Origin: VXRD01 sp965242535
GTDB lineage: Bacteria; Latescibacterota; UBA2968
Length of the DNA: 64,000 nucleotides
Assembly: GCA_965242535.1 (NCBI GenBank)
Contig: OZ251458.1
Span: 3,968,001 to 4,032,000 of the forward strand
Reading direction: 5' to 3'
Shown here: positions 16,339-24,226 of the stretch, in pieces
Position numbering within the stretch: position 1 is the first letter of the stretch
Layout: the number at the start of each line of letters is the position of its first letter
Made by a program: the position numbers and the translations under genes
The notes under the pieces: generated by a model
Seen by the model: the letters and a program-made list of their open reading frames with translations, nothing else
What the model was told of the DNA's origin: nothing
Database searches by the model: none

Positions 16339-17910
16339 TCACATCCCCCAAATGTCGATCTCTACCCCGCTGTCCGACGCTCGGCGATCTCGAAACACCT
16401 TGTCCGCCCAACGCCTGCCCTCGCGCCGGTCGAAAATCACCAGATGCCCCGCCTCGGCATCGCAGCGATCCATGTATTCGGCGGTCTGCTCCAAGCCATC
16501 GGCAATCGTCTGATCCAAGCTCTTGTGGAGCACTTTGCACTCGATCACGAATTTGCGCTCCCGCTCATCCTGCGGCCAGATGATGAGCAGATCGGTTCGC
16601 ATCCGGCCCAAGCCATACTCCCGCGCGATGCGCCCGCCGCTGTTCATGATGCGTTGCAAAAACGCCTGCAACAAAAGCTGCGGGCCGGCTTCTCGATACG
16701 CGAATCGCTCGACCCAATGCTCGGAGTGTTCGCGGAAAAAGGTCTGAAACGCGGTCAGCAATTTGACCACATCCAGACTGCCATCCGCATGGACATACCA
16801 AGCGGTGTCCTGATCGAACTCCTCTTGGATCACCCAGGTCAATTCGCGGGGGATGACCTCGGCGTAGATCGGATTGGCGATGCGGAGCGGGCGATCTTGA
16901 GCCACGAGCCCGAGATCGCGCACGTATTCCAAATCCCGATCCGTGAAATGGCGTGTCTCGGACCCGCTCAACAGCGGTTCAATGACCCGTTGCACGCGCT
17001 CCTCTTTGAGCTTGTCCGTCAACTGCTCCAAATGCGTTTCCCGGCGCAGGATGAGTTGCTCTCGCGCCTCGATGATGGCAGAATCGGTGACCGGATCGCG
17101 CCGATCCTCGGCCCCATCGCGGAAGCAGGTTTGATCCGCCAAAGCGTTGACGAGCCACGGCTGACCTTGCGTCTGCGTCCAGATCATCTCCAGCGCGTCT
17201 GGCGTGAACGCCTGACCCGTTTCCTCGGTGTGTTGCGCCAGCAGGGCTTGCACTTCATCCGGCGAGAAATCGCCCAAGCGCAGCGATCGCGCTTTGATAT
17301 TGAACGGACTACCCCCTGCGATCGTCGCGTTGGCAGAACTGGAATGGATGCGATAATCGCGCACATCGCGTATCCCGCACAGCACCACGCTTTGCGGAAA
17401 CCCCTCGGGACGCAGATCATAACCGGCGCGCAACTGACGCAACACGGACAGGAGCGAATCGCCGATCAGCGCGTCGATTTCGTCGATGAGCAATACCAGC
17501 GGTTTTGCATCCGCCTCGGCCCAGCGCGTCAACGCCTCGCCCAAGGCCGCGTGGGGACCGTACTTGGTCAAGATGTCGAGCCAAACCTCGTCCAGAAATT
17601 CGTCGCCTATTGAACGCGCCCGAGACGCCAAACCTGCCAAAATGGTACGCATCACTTGTTCCACGTCTTCGCGTGCGGCTTGCCCACTTTCGACATTGAC
17701 GTACACACAGCGGTAGATGCCCTCGGCGTTGAGCAGATCGCGCAGGGCCAGCAGGGCCGAGGTCTTGCCCGTTTGCCGGGGCGCGTGCAGGACGAAGTAG
17801 CGTTTGTCGCGGATGAGCCTGTGAATCTCGTTGAAATTGAGCCGTTCCAAGGGGGGGATGCAATAGTGGTCTGCGGCCACCACCGGCCCGCTCGTGTTGA
17901 AAAAGCGCAT
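16339..17910 (-). CDS. ATPase with C-terminal PD-(D/E)XK nuclease-like domain
   Basis: 523 residues. The N-terminal AAA domain starts MRFFNTSGPV..HYCIPPLERL, a common opening of this ATP-binding family; Walker A is HAPRQTGKTSAL near residue 51 and Walker B LLIDEIDALIG near 140. The last 100 residues carry a PD-(D/E)XK pattern: RTDLLIIWP ... FVIECKVL, with Asp and ExK correctly spaced. Proteins of this type occur in variable genome regions; their targets are unknown. ATG 17910 is chosen because AGGAG lies at the right distance; the frame stays open to 18114, but that extension overlaps a repeat and has no ribosome site. It is bordered by 19-bp direct repeats. Confidence 0.8.
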   Translation of the reverse strand: MRFFNTSGPVVAADHYCIPPLERLNFNEIHRLIRDKRYFVLHAPRQTGKTSALLALRDLLNAEGIYRCVYVNVESGQAAREDVEQVMRTILAGLASRARSIGDEFLDEVWLDILTKYGPHAALGEALTRWAEADAKPLVLLIDEIDALIGDSLLSVLRQLRAGYDLRPEGFPQSVVLCGIRDVRDYRIHSSSANATIAGGSPFNIKARSLRLGDFSPDEVQALLAQHTEETGQAFTPDALEMIWTQTQGQPWLVNALADQTCFRDGAEDRRDPVTDSAIIEAREQLILRRETHLEQLTDKLKEERVQRVIEPLLSGSETRHFTDRDLEYVRDLGLVAQDRPLRIANPIYAEVIPRELTWVIQEEFDQDTAWYVHADGSLDVVKLLTAFQTFFREHSEHWVERFAYREAGPQLLLQAFLQRIMNSGGRIAREYGLGRMRTDLLIIWPQDERERKFVIECKVLHKSLDQTIADGLEQTAEYMDRCDAEAGHLVIFDRREGRRWADKVFRDRRASDSGVEIDIWGM

Positions 17911-18063
17911 GACGCAAGTCTCCTGTTTTGGCGATGATTTGAACCTTGGGAATACGGACACCAGAATCCCAAAAATTGTTTCTATCTCGCAGTACTCGTA
18001 GGCGCGCTCTTTGTCCGAATCGGCCACGGCGAACGCGCTCGTCTCAATATCCCCGATTTTTTG

Positions 18064-18082
18064 GCGCGTGTCAAGTTGGGGC
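18064..18082 (+). repeat. 19-bp direct repeat flanking the ATPase-nuclease gene, right copy
   Basis: Partner of 16281-16299, 18 of 19 bases identical. It lies 13 bases upstream of the likely parA promoter. Confidence 0.7.
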
Positions 18083-18095
18083 ACTATGCCCGCGC

Positions 18096-18124
18096 TTGAT
18101 TTTCCCCTGTGCATAACCTATATT
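18096..18124 (+). promoter_or_regulatory. Likely sigma-70-type promoter of parAB
   Basis: TTGATT (18096-18101) and TATATT (18119-18124) are separated by 17 bases, 41 bases before the parA start. Confidence 0.6.
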
Positions 18125-18165
18125 TTATCGACCTCGACATCGCTGTGAACTCACGGGATTTCATT

Positions 18166-18927
18166 ATGCCTGCTCGCATCATTGCCATTGCCAATCAGAA
18201 AGGCGGCGTGGGCAAAACCACCACCGCCGTCAACTTGGCGGCGTGTTTGGCCGCTGCGGAAAAGAAAACCCTGTTGCTCGACTTGGACCCGCAAGCCAAT
18301 GCGTCGAGTGGGTGCGGCATTTCTATCGATGAAGAAACGCCCTGCGTGTACGAGGTGCTCCTCGATGACGTGCCCTTGTCGGAGGTGATCAGCCAGAGCG
18401 AGTTGCCCTTTTTGGGCATTGCGCCCTCGCACATTCGCCTGACGGGCGCGGAAGTGGAAATGGTGTCTGTAATCTCGCGGGAACAACGCCTCAAAGCCGC
18501 CCTCGCACCTGCGCGCAATGCGTATGACTTCATCATCATCGACTGCCCGCCTTCGCTCGGGTTGCTCACGCTCAACGCGCTAACCGCCGCGGATTCCGTG
18601 CTCATCCCCATCCAGTGCGAATACTACGCGCTCGAGGGATTGAGCAAGCTGCTCAACACCTTGCGCCTCGTACAACAACACCTCAACCACCGCCTCGCGA
18701 TCGAAGGCGTTTTGCTCACCATGTACGACGGCCGCCTCAATTTGTCGCGCCAAGTGGCCGAAGAGACCAAATCGCACTTTGGCGGTCGCGTGTACAACAC
18801 GGTGATCACGCGCAACGTCAAACTCGGCGAAGCCCCCAGCTTTGGCAAGCCCATCATCCTCTACGATATTCTATCGGCCGGCGCGCAAAATTACATGAAC
18901 TTGGCCGGGGAGGTCATCAATGGCTAA
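18166..18927 (+). CDS. parA: ParA/Soj chromosome partitioning ATPase
   Basis: 253 residues. A deviant Walker A motif NQKGGVGKTTTAVN opens the protein, followed by LLLDLDPQANAS (Walker A') and FIIIDCPPSLGLLT (Walker B region); CEYYALEGLSKLL is also typical. ParA forms ATP-dependent gradients on the nucleoid and moves ParB-parS complexes during segregation. ATG 18166 gives the standard MPARIIAIANQKGG start; an earlier frame start at 18109 would overlap the promoter. It overlaps parB by 8 bases, so the two are translationally coupled. No rsmG or mnmG, the frequent neighbours, is in the window. Confidence 0.95.
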   Translation: MPARIIAIANQKGGVGKTTTAVNLAACLAAAEKKTLLLDLDPQANASSGCGISIDEETPCVYEVLLDDVPLSEVISQSELPFLGIAPSHIRLTGAEVEMVSVISREQRLKAALAPARNAYDFIIIDCPPSLGLLTLNALTAADSVLIPIQCEYYALEGLSKLLNTLRLVQQHLNHRLAIEGVLLTMYDGRLNLSRQVAEETKSHFGGRVYNTVITRNVKLGEAPSFGKPIILYDILSAGAQNYMNLAGEVING

Positions 18928-19816
18928 ACGCACGGCCCTCGGCAAGGGCCTCGGCGCCCTCATTCCCGGCGCTGGCCCTGTCGAAACGCCCACCTCGCAA
19001 AGCTTTCCCTCAAACGAAGAACAGAGCCATCGGCAAATTTTGGAAATTTCCATCGATGAGATCGAACCGAATCCGCATCAACCGCGCGAGGATTTCGATC
19101 CCAAAGCCGTGCGCGAATTGGCGCAATCGATCCGCGAAAAGGGCATCCTCCAGCCCATTGCCGTGCGGCGGTTTGGATCGGGCTATCAACTGATCGCGGG
19201 CGAGCGGCGGTTTCGCGCTGCGCGCCTGGCCGAATGCGCGGTCGTGCCCGCGATCGTGATGGACGTGGGGACGGACCAAGAGATGATGGAACTCTCGCTG
19301 ATCGAAAACATCCAGCGGGAAAACCTCAACCCCATCGAAGAGGCCAAAGCCTATCGCATGCTCATCGACGAGTGCTTTCTCACGCAGGACGAGGTCGCAC
19401 AGCGCGTGGGCAAGGACCGGTCCACCATCGCCAACACCTTGCGCCTCCTCGCATTGGCCCCCGAGGTCCTCGACGCCCTGCAAGCCGGGCAGATATCCGC
19501 GGGTCACGCCCGCACCCTGTTGGGCGTCGACAACGCGGAGCAGCAACTCGCACTGTGCCAGCAGATTATCGCCCAGGGGATATCCGTTCGCCGCACAGAG
19601 GCCATCGTCAAAGCCCTGAAAGAAAAGGTGGAAGAAAAGAAGCCCACGCGGAGCAAAGACCCCAACCTGCTGTCGCTAGAAGAGGACCTCCAGCGTTATT
19701 TTGGCACGTCCGTCAACATCAACCGCAGAGGGGCCAAGGGCAAAATCGAAATCGAATTTTACAGCAACGACGACCTCGACCGGGTGCTGGAGTTGCTGCG
19801 AAATGAGGGGTATTAG
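18920..19816 (+). CDS. parB: ParB/Spo0J chromosome partitioning protein
   Basis: 298 residues, full length. It begins with the ParA-activating tail AKRTALGKGLGALIP, then the N-terminal CTP-binding domain (NPHQPREDFD, GERRFRAARLA, ENIQRENLNPIEEA), a helix-turn-helix for parS (DEVAQRVGKDRSTIANTLRL) and a C-terminal dimerisation segment (KGKIEIEFYSNDDLDRVLELL). It loads at parS sites near the origin and clamps on DNA. I looked for the parS consensus (TGTTTCACGTGAAACA-like) around the locus and did not recognise one. The start lies inside the last codons of parA. Confidence 0.95.
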   Translation: MAKRTALGKGLGALIPGAGPVETPTSQSFPSNEEQSHRQILEISIDEIEPNPHQPREDFDPKAVRELAQSIREKGILQPIAVRRFGSGYQLIAGERRFRAARLAECAVVPAIVMDVGTDQEMMELSLIENIQRENLNPIEEAKAYRMLIDECFLTQDEVAQRVGKDRSTIANTLRLLALAPEVLDALQAGQISAGHARTLLGVDNAEQQLALCQQIIAQGISVRRTEAIVKALKEKVEEKKPTRSKDPNLLSLEEDLQRYFGTSVNINRRGAKGKIEIEFYSNDDLDRVLELLRNEGY

Positions 19817-19830
19817 CAGATCGGCTGATA

Positions 19831-19957
19831 CACACAAATCAGCACCGATATTACTCGCTTTTCTAAAGCGTTTGGTCCTACAGCATCGTTGGTTGCCTTT
19901 GATGCGTTGGCTACGCCTGTGCCTACGGCGTGCGGCGACCTACTTTTTGTCTACAGC
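19831..19957 (+). mobile_element. MITE-like repeat, copy 2, truncated
   Basis: The sequence CACAAATCAGCACCGATATT through CTACTTTTTGTCTACAGC matches the first third of the family. It stops 4 bases before the IS4 element, and the other two-thirds are missing on the far side of the IS, so the IS insertion was accompanied or followed by a deletion. Confidence 0.75.
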
Positions 19958-19961
19958 CATA

Positions 19962-21149
19962 CTACGCGACAAAACTAAGAATCGGGTAAAAACCGCGCTT
20001 CTTTTAGGATTTTCAGACCGCGTTGAAACGTGCGTGCGTGGTCTTGGATATTCAAAAGGACATATTGCAGATAATCGAGTCCATATCGAAAGAGACTTTT
20101 CTCTTTCTTATCATGGTTTTTTATTTTGAGCGGGGTATGGTGGGCTCTCTCTTCGCCCATGAGATGGGCCCAACACACGGCGAGGGTCAACAGGGCGATG
20201 AGTTTTTCGATGCGGTCGGCGTCGGTGAGATGGGTCTGTTCGAGATCAAAGCCTCGGCGTTTGAGGTTGGCGAAGAGGACTTCGATGCGCCATCGTTTTT
20301 TATAGGTCAAGAGTGCGTCAATGCCCGGTGTGTTGCTGCCGACCATCACCCATTCCTCTGGGCATCGGATGGCCGATAAAGAGAGCGGTTGTCCATAGAC
20401 GCGCCCGGGTTTTGGCAAGGTCGCTTGCTGATTCAAGGTCAGGTTGGCGAATCGTTTTTTTAACGGGATCGCGTTTTGTCCCGTTTCGAGGATCGCGTTT
20501 TCTTTGAGGCGAATGACAAAAGGTATGTTGTTTTCGGTCAACCAGTTAAACCATTCTCGCCCCATAAATTCGCGGTCGGCCACCAAGGCGCGAATCTTAT
20601 AGGGCTTGATGTGTTGACGGACCCGTTTCATGAGGGCTATGCGCTCTTGCGTGCTCGAGTTGCCCTTTTTGTTGAGCATCTTGAAGCAAATGGGAAACGC
20701 CATGTCTCGATAGAGGATGCCCACGGTCAGGAGATTGATCGACACCTTACCCAATGACCACTGGGTCCGGTCCATGGCGAGGATAAAATCCGATTTGACC
20801 GGTAAGAGATGCCGAATCAAGCCCGTTGCCCAATCTTCCGGCAACGTGAACTCGGCGAAAAAACGCTGGATTCTGCGGTAGTTGGATTTTTGCTTGACTT
20901 TGCCATTGAGCGCATTAGCCAGTTTGGTCAAATTGACGGTCGTCACTTTCATCAAAGCCAAGAGAAAGGCCGAGAGGAAGGTCACCCGGGCTTTGTGCCA
21001 AGGAAAATGCGCTTGCAGGATGGGGTATAGTTGCATAACTTGATCCGACATAGACCTGTGCTTTCTGAGAAGGGGTGAGGGTTTTTGCGGTCAACTTAAA
21101 TCTAACTCTTTTTCGGATTTTGCACAGGTCTTTATTTTTTGTCGCGTAG
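19962..21149 (-). mobile_element. IS4-family insertion sequence, 1188 bp
   Basis: Perfect 13-bp terminal inverted repeats CTACGCGACAAAA (19962-19974) and TTTTGTCGCGTAG (21137-21149) enclose one transposase gene on the minus strand, whose stop codon abuts the left repeat. No convincing target duplication is visible (flanks CCATA and CATGC). The element looks complete. Confidence 0.88.
19975..21051 (-). CDS. IS4-family DDE transposase
   Basis: 358 residues with the catalytic triad in place. The first Asp is in LAMDRTQWSLG, the second in ALVADREFMGREWF, and the Glu in the YREK-type motif YKKRWRIEVLFANLKRRGF. It cuts and moves the IS. The N-terminal 100 residues (RVTFLSAFLLALMKVTTVNL) fit the DNA-binding part. 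The frame is intact from ATG 21051 to the TAG at 19975, so it may still be active. Confidence 0.92.
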   Translation of the reverse strand: MSDQVMQLYPILQAHFPWHKARVTFLSAFLLALMKVTTVNLTKLANALNGKVKQKSNYRRIQRFFAEFTLPEDWATGLIRHLLPVKSDFILAMDRTQWSLGKVSINLLTVGILYRDMAFPICFKMLNKKGNSSTQERIALMKRVRQHIKPYKIRALVADREFMGREWFNWLTENNIPFVIRLKENAILETGQNAIPLKKRFANLTLNQQATLPKPGRVYGQPLSLSAIRCPEEWVMVGSNTPGIDALLTYKKRWRIEVLFANLKRRGFDLEQTHLTDADRIEKLIALLTLAVCWAHLMGEERAHHTPLKIKNHDKKEKSLFRYGLDYLQYVLLNIQDHARTFQRGLKILKEARFLPDS

Positions 21150-21159
21150 CATGCATAAA

Positions 21160-21399
21160 ATGATCAAAGAACACTATACCAACGAGAAATTCGGGCCATT
21201 CCTCACAGGGCTCCGGTTTATTCGTTTTCCCGAAGGCGAGCTGGTCGCCATCCGCGATCGAGAACTGTTGCGGACGCGAGATGGCGTAATTGAGAAACAT
21301 CGGCTCGTAGAGTCTTCGGAAATCGTCAAAGCAGTTAGAGAACACTTTCCTCAAGCGGATTATCCAGTTGAGGACGGATTGCGATTCCTTGGGTGGTGA
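21160..21399 (+). CDS. Small protein of unknown function, first gene of the SLOG-deacetylase operon
   Basis: 79 residues (82 if ATG 21151 is used). No family recognised. The sequence is mixed alpha/beta (FGPFLTGLRFIRFPEGELVAI, then EIVKAVREHFPQAD, ending GLRFLGW) and has no cysteine, signal peptide or membrane segment. It ends 3 bases before the dioxygenase start, so the two are probably co-translated. The IS4 right end lies only 1-10 bases upstream of the start, so the native promoter and ribosome site have been displaced. Present expression would depend on the IS or on weak internal signals. Confidence 0.55.
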   Translation: MIKEHYTNEKFGPFLTGLRFIRFPEGELVAIRDRELLRTRDGVIEKHRLVESSEIVKAVREHFPQADYPVEDGLRFLGW

Positions 21400-21402
21400 T
21401 TT

Positions 21403-22608
21403 ATGAGCGACTATCGCATAAACGAGGTGGTGTTCGATTCAGCACATCATAGTGCTTTGCAGTTCTATGAAAAACACGGTTATGTCGTAGTTGCCAATGT
21501 GTTCACCGCGGTGGAGACCCGGAGCGCAAATGCGGCCCTCGATGAGATGAGGCGTACGTTCGCTAGTGAAATGCGTCTCTCGGTCGAGAGATACGATGAG
21601 CGGATTTGCCAATGGCGCGATATTTGGATGACGGTGCCGCTTTTTAATGATCTGCTCAACGACGAGAGGATTCACGGTGCGGCACAGGCGTTTATGCAGG
21701 AGGATAGCGTTCAACTTCTGCACGATCATGTAATCAGGAAACCATACGACGCATTGAATGGCACCGTGCCGTGGCATCAGGATTTTCCATTCTGGCCCGT
21801 CGATACGCCAGATTCGCTTTCCTGCTGGATTCCCTTTGAAGATGTGAGTGAACATGGTGGGTGTATCGAGGTTATTGACGCCTCCCACTTATGGGGCATT
21901 TTCCCCCCGGTGGATTTCATCATGGACGCCAAAGAGTTTGGCTGTCGCGACGACATCGTCAGGATACCCGCCCCGGCAGGCTCAATCGTCGTTCTGAACA
22001 GTCTCACTTGGCACCGAACCAATCCGAACAAAGACGCTGGCACCCATCGTCCCGCTTATATCGCGCTTTGGGTTCCTTCACGAGCGCGATATCGTCCAGA
22101 TCTGGCGGAATGGCATCCGGTCAATGAGCACGTCACCGTTGGACCGGGGCAGCATCTGAACACCGACAAGTTTCCCAGATTCGGCGAGTTCAATAGTGCT
22201 TCCAGAGAGATCGATTTGAATACGCCGCTTCGGGCAGGGCCTCTTGTCTCTTCAACAGAGACAAATCAATTCGATATGTTCAATGCGACTTCGCGTATCG
22301 CATACCACATCCAGCGCATCATCGGCGACTGGAAAGCGGGCATCCCTCGAAAGAGTTTAGACGAATATCTGGTTAATGAAGGCGTCAGAGCGAGAATCGT
22401 GCGTCGCTCCGTTGAACGGGGCATCGTTGATAAAAAGAAATGTGAGTGGATGAAGAATTTGTTTGATCGGTTGCTCGTAAATTCCTCCGCCTTTCAGATG
22501 CACCGCGCCCGAAACGTCTATAATGATGCGTATGCGGAATGGTGGCTTCACGTTGGGCGAAAATGGGTTGCTTTTTGGGAAGAAATTGACGGGGAGGGGC
22601 GGCGATGA
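21403..22608 (+). CDS. Phytanoyl-CoA dioxygenase-like Fe(II)/2-oxoglutarate oxygenase
   Basis: 401 residues. The iron site is visible: HxD as WHQD near residue 125 and the distal His in TWHRTNPN near 204, with Arg of THRPAY as the 2-oxoglutarate anchor. The core QLLHDHVIRKP ... LSCWIPFEDVSEHGGCIEVI is typical of PhyH-family enzymes that hydroxylate small molecules. About 110 C-terminal residues after the core are an added helical domain. It sits between an unknown small protein and a SLOG-deacetylase fusion, sharing ATGA with the latter, so a joint role in making or modifying a sugar- or nucleoside-like metabolite is a reasonable inference. The substrate is unknown. Confidence 0.85.
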   Translation: MSDYRINEVVFDSAHHSALQFYEKHGYVVVANVFTAVETRSANAALDEMRRTFASEMRLSVERYDERICQWRDIWMTVPLFNDLLNDERIHGAAQAFMQEDSVQLLHDHVIRKPYDALNGTVPWHQDFPFWPVDTPDSLSCWIPFEDVSEHGGCIEVIDASHLWGIFPPVDFIMDAKEFGCRDDIVRIPAPAGSIVVLNSLTWHRTNPNKDAGTHRPAYIALWVPSRARYRPDLAEWHPVNEHVTVGPGQHLNTDKFPRFGEFNSASREIDLNTPLRAGPLVSSTETNQFDMFNATSRIAYHIQRIIGDWKAGIPRKSLDEYLVNEGVRARIVRRSVERGIVDKKKCEWMKNLFDRLLVNSSAFQMHRARNVYNDAYAEWWLHVGRKWVAFWEEIDGEGRR

Positions 22609-23912
22609 AAAGAAACGTCATCGCGGTCGTCGGGTCAGCAGGCGGTCTATCGCGCAAACTCCGGCACACTGTAGAGGAGTTGGCTCGTGCCTTGAGCGAC
22701 GCGGGCTTTGATCTCGTAACCGGGGGCATGGATGGCGTTATGCGTGCCGTGGCACGCGGACAGAGGCGGTCCGCTCGTGCTGCAAACCTCATCCATATCG
22801 AACCGGGATGGGGCCGTGCTTGGGAACGGAATCCCCACCCTGCGAGTGTCGTTCGCACCGGTCTCGGTTCAATGAGGAACCACTTGGTGGTTCGTTCCGC
22901 AGACCTCGTAGTCGCCGTATCTGGCGGCGCGGGCACCTTGAGCGAAATGGCGATTGCTTGGCAGGAGGGAAAACCGCTCGCCGCGCTACGAGGATCGGGG
23001 AACTGGAGCGACAAACTGGCCGACGCGGCCTTGGACCATCGCCGGAACTCGGTCGTGACGGGTTGCGATACAGTTGATGAGGTGGTGGCGTGGGCGGCAC
23101 GGCTCCGCCCCGAGGGCGTGTACGCCGGGCGAGTGAATCAGGGCTTCTATCCCCTTGAAGTTCCCGCGCTCCATCGCGTGCATGAAGGCACTCCCACCGA
23201 GGTTCATCGGGTACATCTCCGATACGGCATGTCGATTGAGAAGTCCGATCTCGTGCAGCGATTAGAGGGATTAAACCGAAGAGTCGAGTTGTGGAACCGC
23301 AAGCACGATGCCGAGACCGTCGCTCTGATCACATTCGACGACGGGTGGAAAGACGCGCTGTGTCTTACGGATACCTTTGAGAAATTCCCCCGCCTCTGCC
23401 CGGTCCTGTTCGTAGGCGAGAACCACTTTGGGAAGCCGATGCGACCGCTCCCGTTGCAGAGGCTGTACCGACATTGCGCGGAACGCGGTCTGGATCCAGA
23501 AGATCAAACCGCGTTCGGCGGCGCGACTAGGACCCGATTGAAGGCGTTGTCCGAAGTGGCACAACACGCGGCCCTGGACAGACTCGGTATCGATCCGATG
23601 CTCGACCCGGAATGGCTTCTGACGCCGGAGGATATCGCGTCCCTGAAGTCCGCGGGCTGGGTCGTCGCGACGCACGGTCACTTGCACGAGGAGCTCGCAA
23701 ATCGGGATGAACTGAAAGGGGAACTATCGACCCTTGCCGAAGCTGTCGAAGACCGCGTACACACGCCTTGGCTGGCATGGCCCGAGGGCAGATGGACTCG
23801 GGCAACCTGGAAAGACGCTCGCACGACCGGATTCCACCTTCAGTTCGGTTTGCTCGCACAACCTCGTGAGGCGTCAGGTGAAGGTATGGTCATGAGGACG
23901 ATTTGGAAGTGA
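22605..23912 (+). CDS. Fusion of a TIGR00725-like SLOG domain and a NodB polysaccharide deacetylase domain
   Basis: 435 residues with two parts. Residues 1-175 match the TIGR00725/LOG Rossmann group: VVGSAGGLS, LVTGGMDGVMRAVARG, GLGSMRNHLVVRSAD and VSGGAGTLSEMAIAW, the last replacing the PGGxGTxxE site of LOG phosphoribohydrolases. Residues about 235-435 form a NodB-type fold: TFDDGWKD (Asp-Asp for base and metal), THGHLH (HxxxH metal ligands) and WPEGRWT. The enzyme could release and then deacetylate, or sense and act on, a nucleotide-sugar-like compound, but this is inference. Start overlaps the dioxygenase stop (ATGA). A terminator follows 34 bases downstream. Confidence 0.82.
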   Translation: MKRNVIAVVGSAGGLSRKLRHTVEELARALSDAGFDLVTGGMDGVMRAVARGQRRSARAANLIHIEPGWGRAWERNPHPASVVRTGLGSMRNHLVVRSADLVVAVSGGAGTLSEMAIAWQEGKPLAALRGSGNWSDKLADAALDHRRNSVVTGCDTVDEVVAWAARLRPEGVYAGRVNQGFYPLEVPALHRVHEGTPTEVHRVHLRYGMSIEKSDLVQRLEGLNRRVELWNRKHDAETVALITFDDGWKDALCLTDTFEKFPRLCPVLFVGENHFGKPMRPLPLQRLYRHCAERGLDPEDQTAFGGATRTRLKALSEVAQHAALDRLGIDPMLDPEWLLTPEDIASLKSAGWVVATHGHLHEELANRDELKGELSTLAEAVEDRVHTPWLAWPEGRWTRATWKDARTTGFHLQFGLLAQPREASGEGMVMRTIWK

Positions 23913-23945
23913 CAAAGCAAAAACGCATTGCCGGGATCGAAGCGA

Positions 23946-23981
23946 CAACGCCCGACCTCCGCAGAAGGAAGCCGGGCGTTT
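23946..23981 (+). terminator. Terminator hairpin after the SLOG-deacetylase operon
   Basis: Stem AACGCCCG.C / G.CGGGCGTT with loop around CTCCGCAGAAGGA, followed by TTGT. It can also serve leftward transcription from the heparinase gene. Confidence 0.75.
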
Positions 23982-24004
23982 GTCTAACGGGACAGCCCGA
24001 GCCG

Positions 24005-24205
24005 TTGGTATAGCAGATCAGGCCGATGTTGTCTTTGTGTTTTTCGAGACTTTCAGGGGGCGTCACCGAAATATCAAAGGGCACGCCGAGGCCGCGAATT
24101 TCTCGATAGAGATGTCGCGCGGTTTTTCGCCTGTGGACGCCTTCGGGCATGACGACGAGCACATCCACGTCGCTGTCCGTGAATCCCGCGCCGAAAAGAT
24201 CAGGG
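24005..24205 (-). pseudogene. Remnant of a minimal nucleotidyltransferase gene
   Basis: The minus strand reads TDSDVDVLVVMPEGVHRRK and GVPFDISVTPPESLEKHKDN, nearly the same as the intact gene at 29578-29895 (about 90% identical over some 165 bases by eye). It lacks both the N-terminal GSxxRG part and the natural C-terminus, so it is a dead copy. Same orientation as the intact gene, 5.5 kb away. Confidence 0.8.
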
Positions 24206-24226
24206 GTCATTCGCCAGTACCGCTTC

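Noticed and set aside
17911..18114. Upstream extension of the ATPase-nuclease gene by 68 codons
   Set aside because: It overlaps the direct repeat and the parA promoter region and has no ribosome site, while ATG 17910 has a good one and matches the usual N-terminus of the family.
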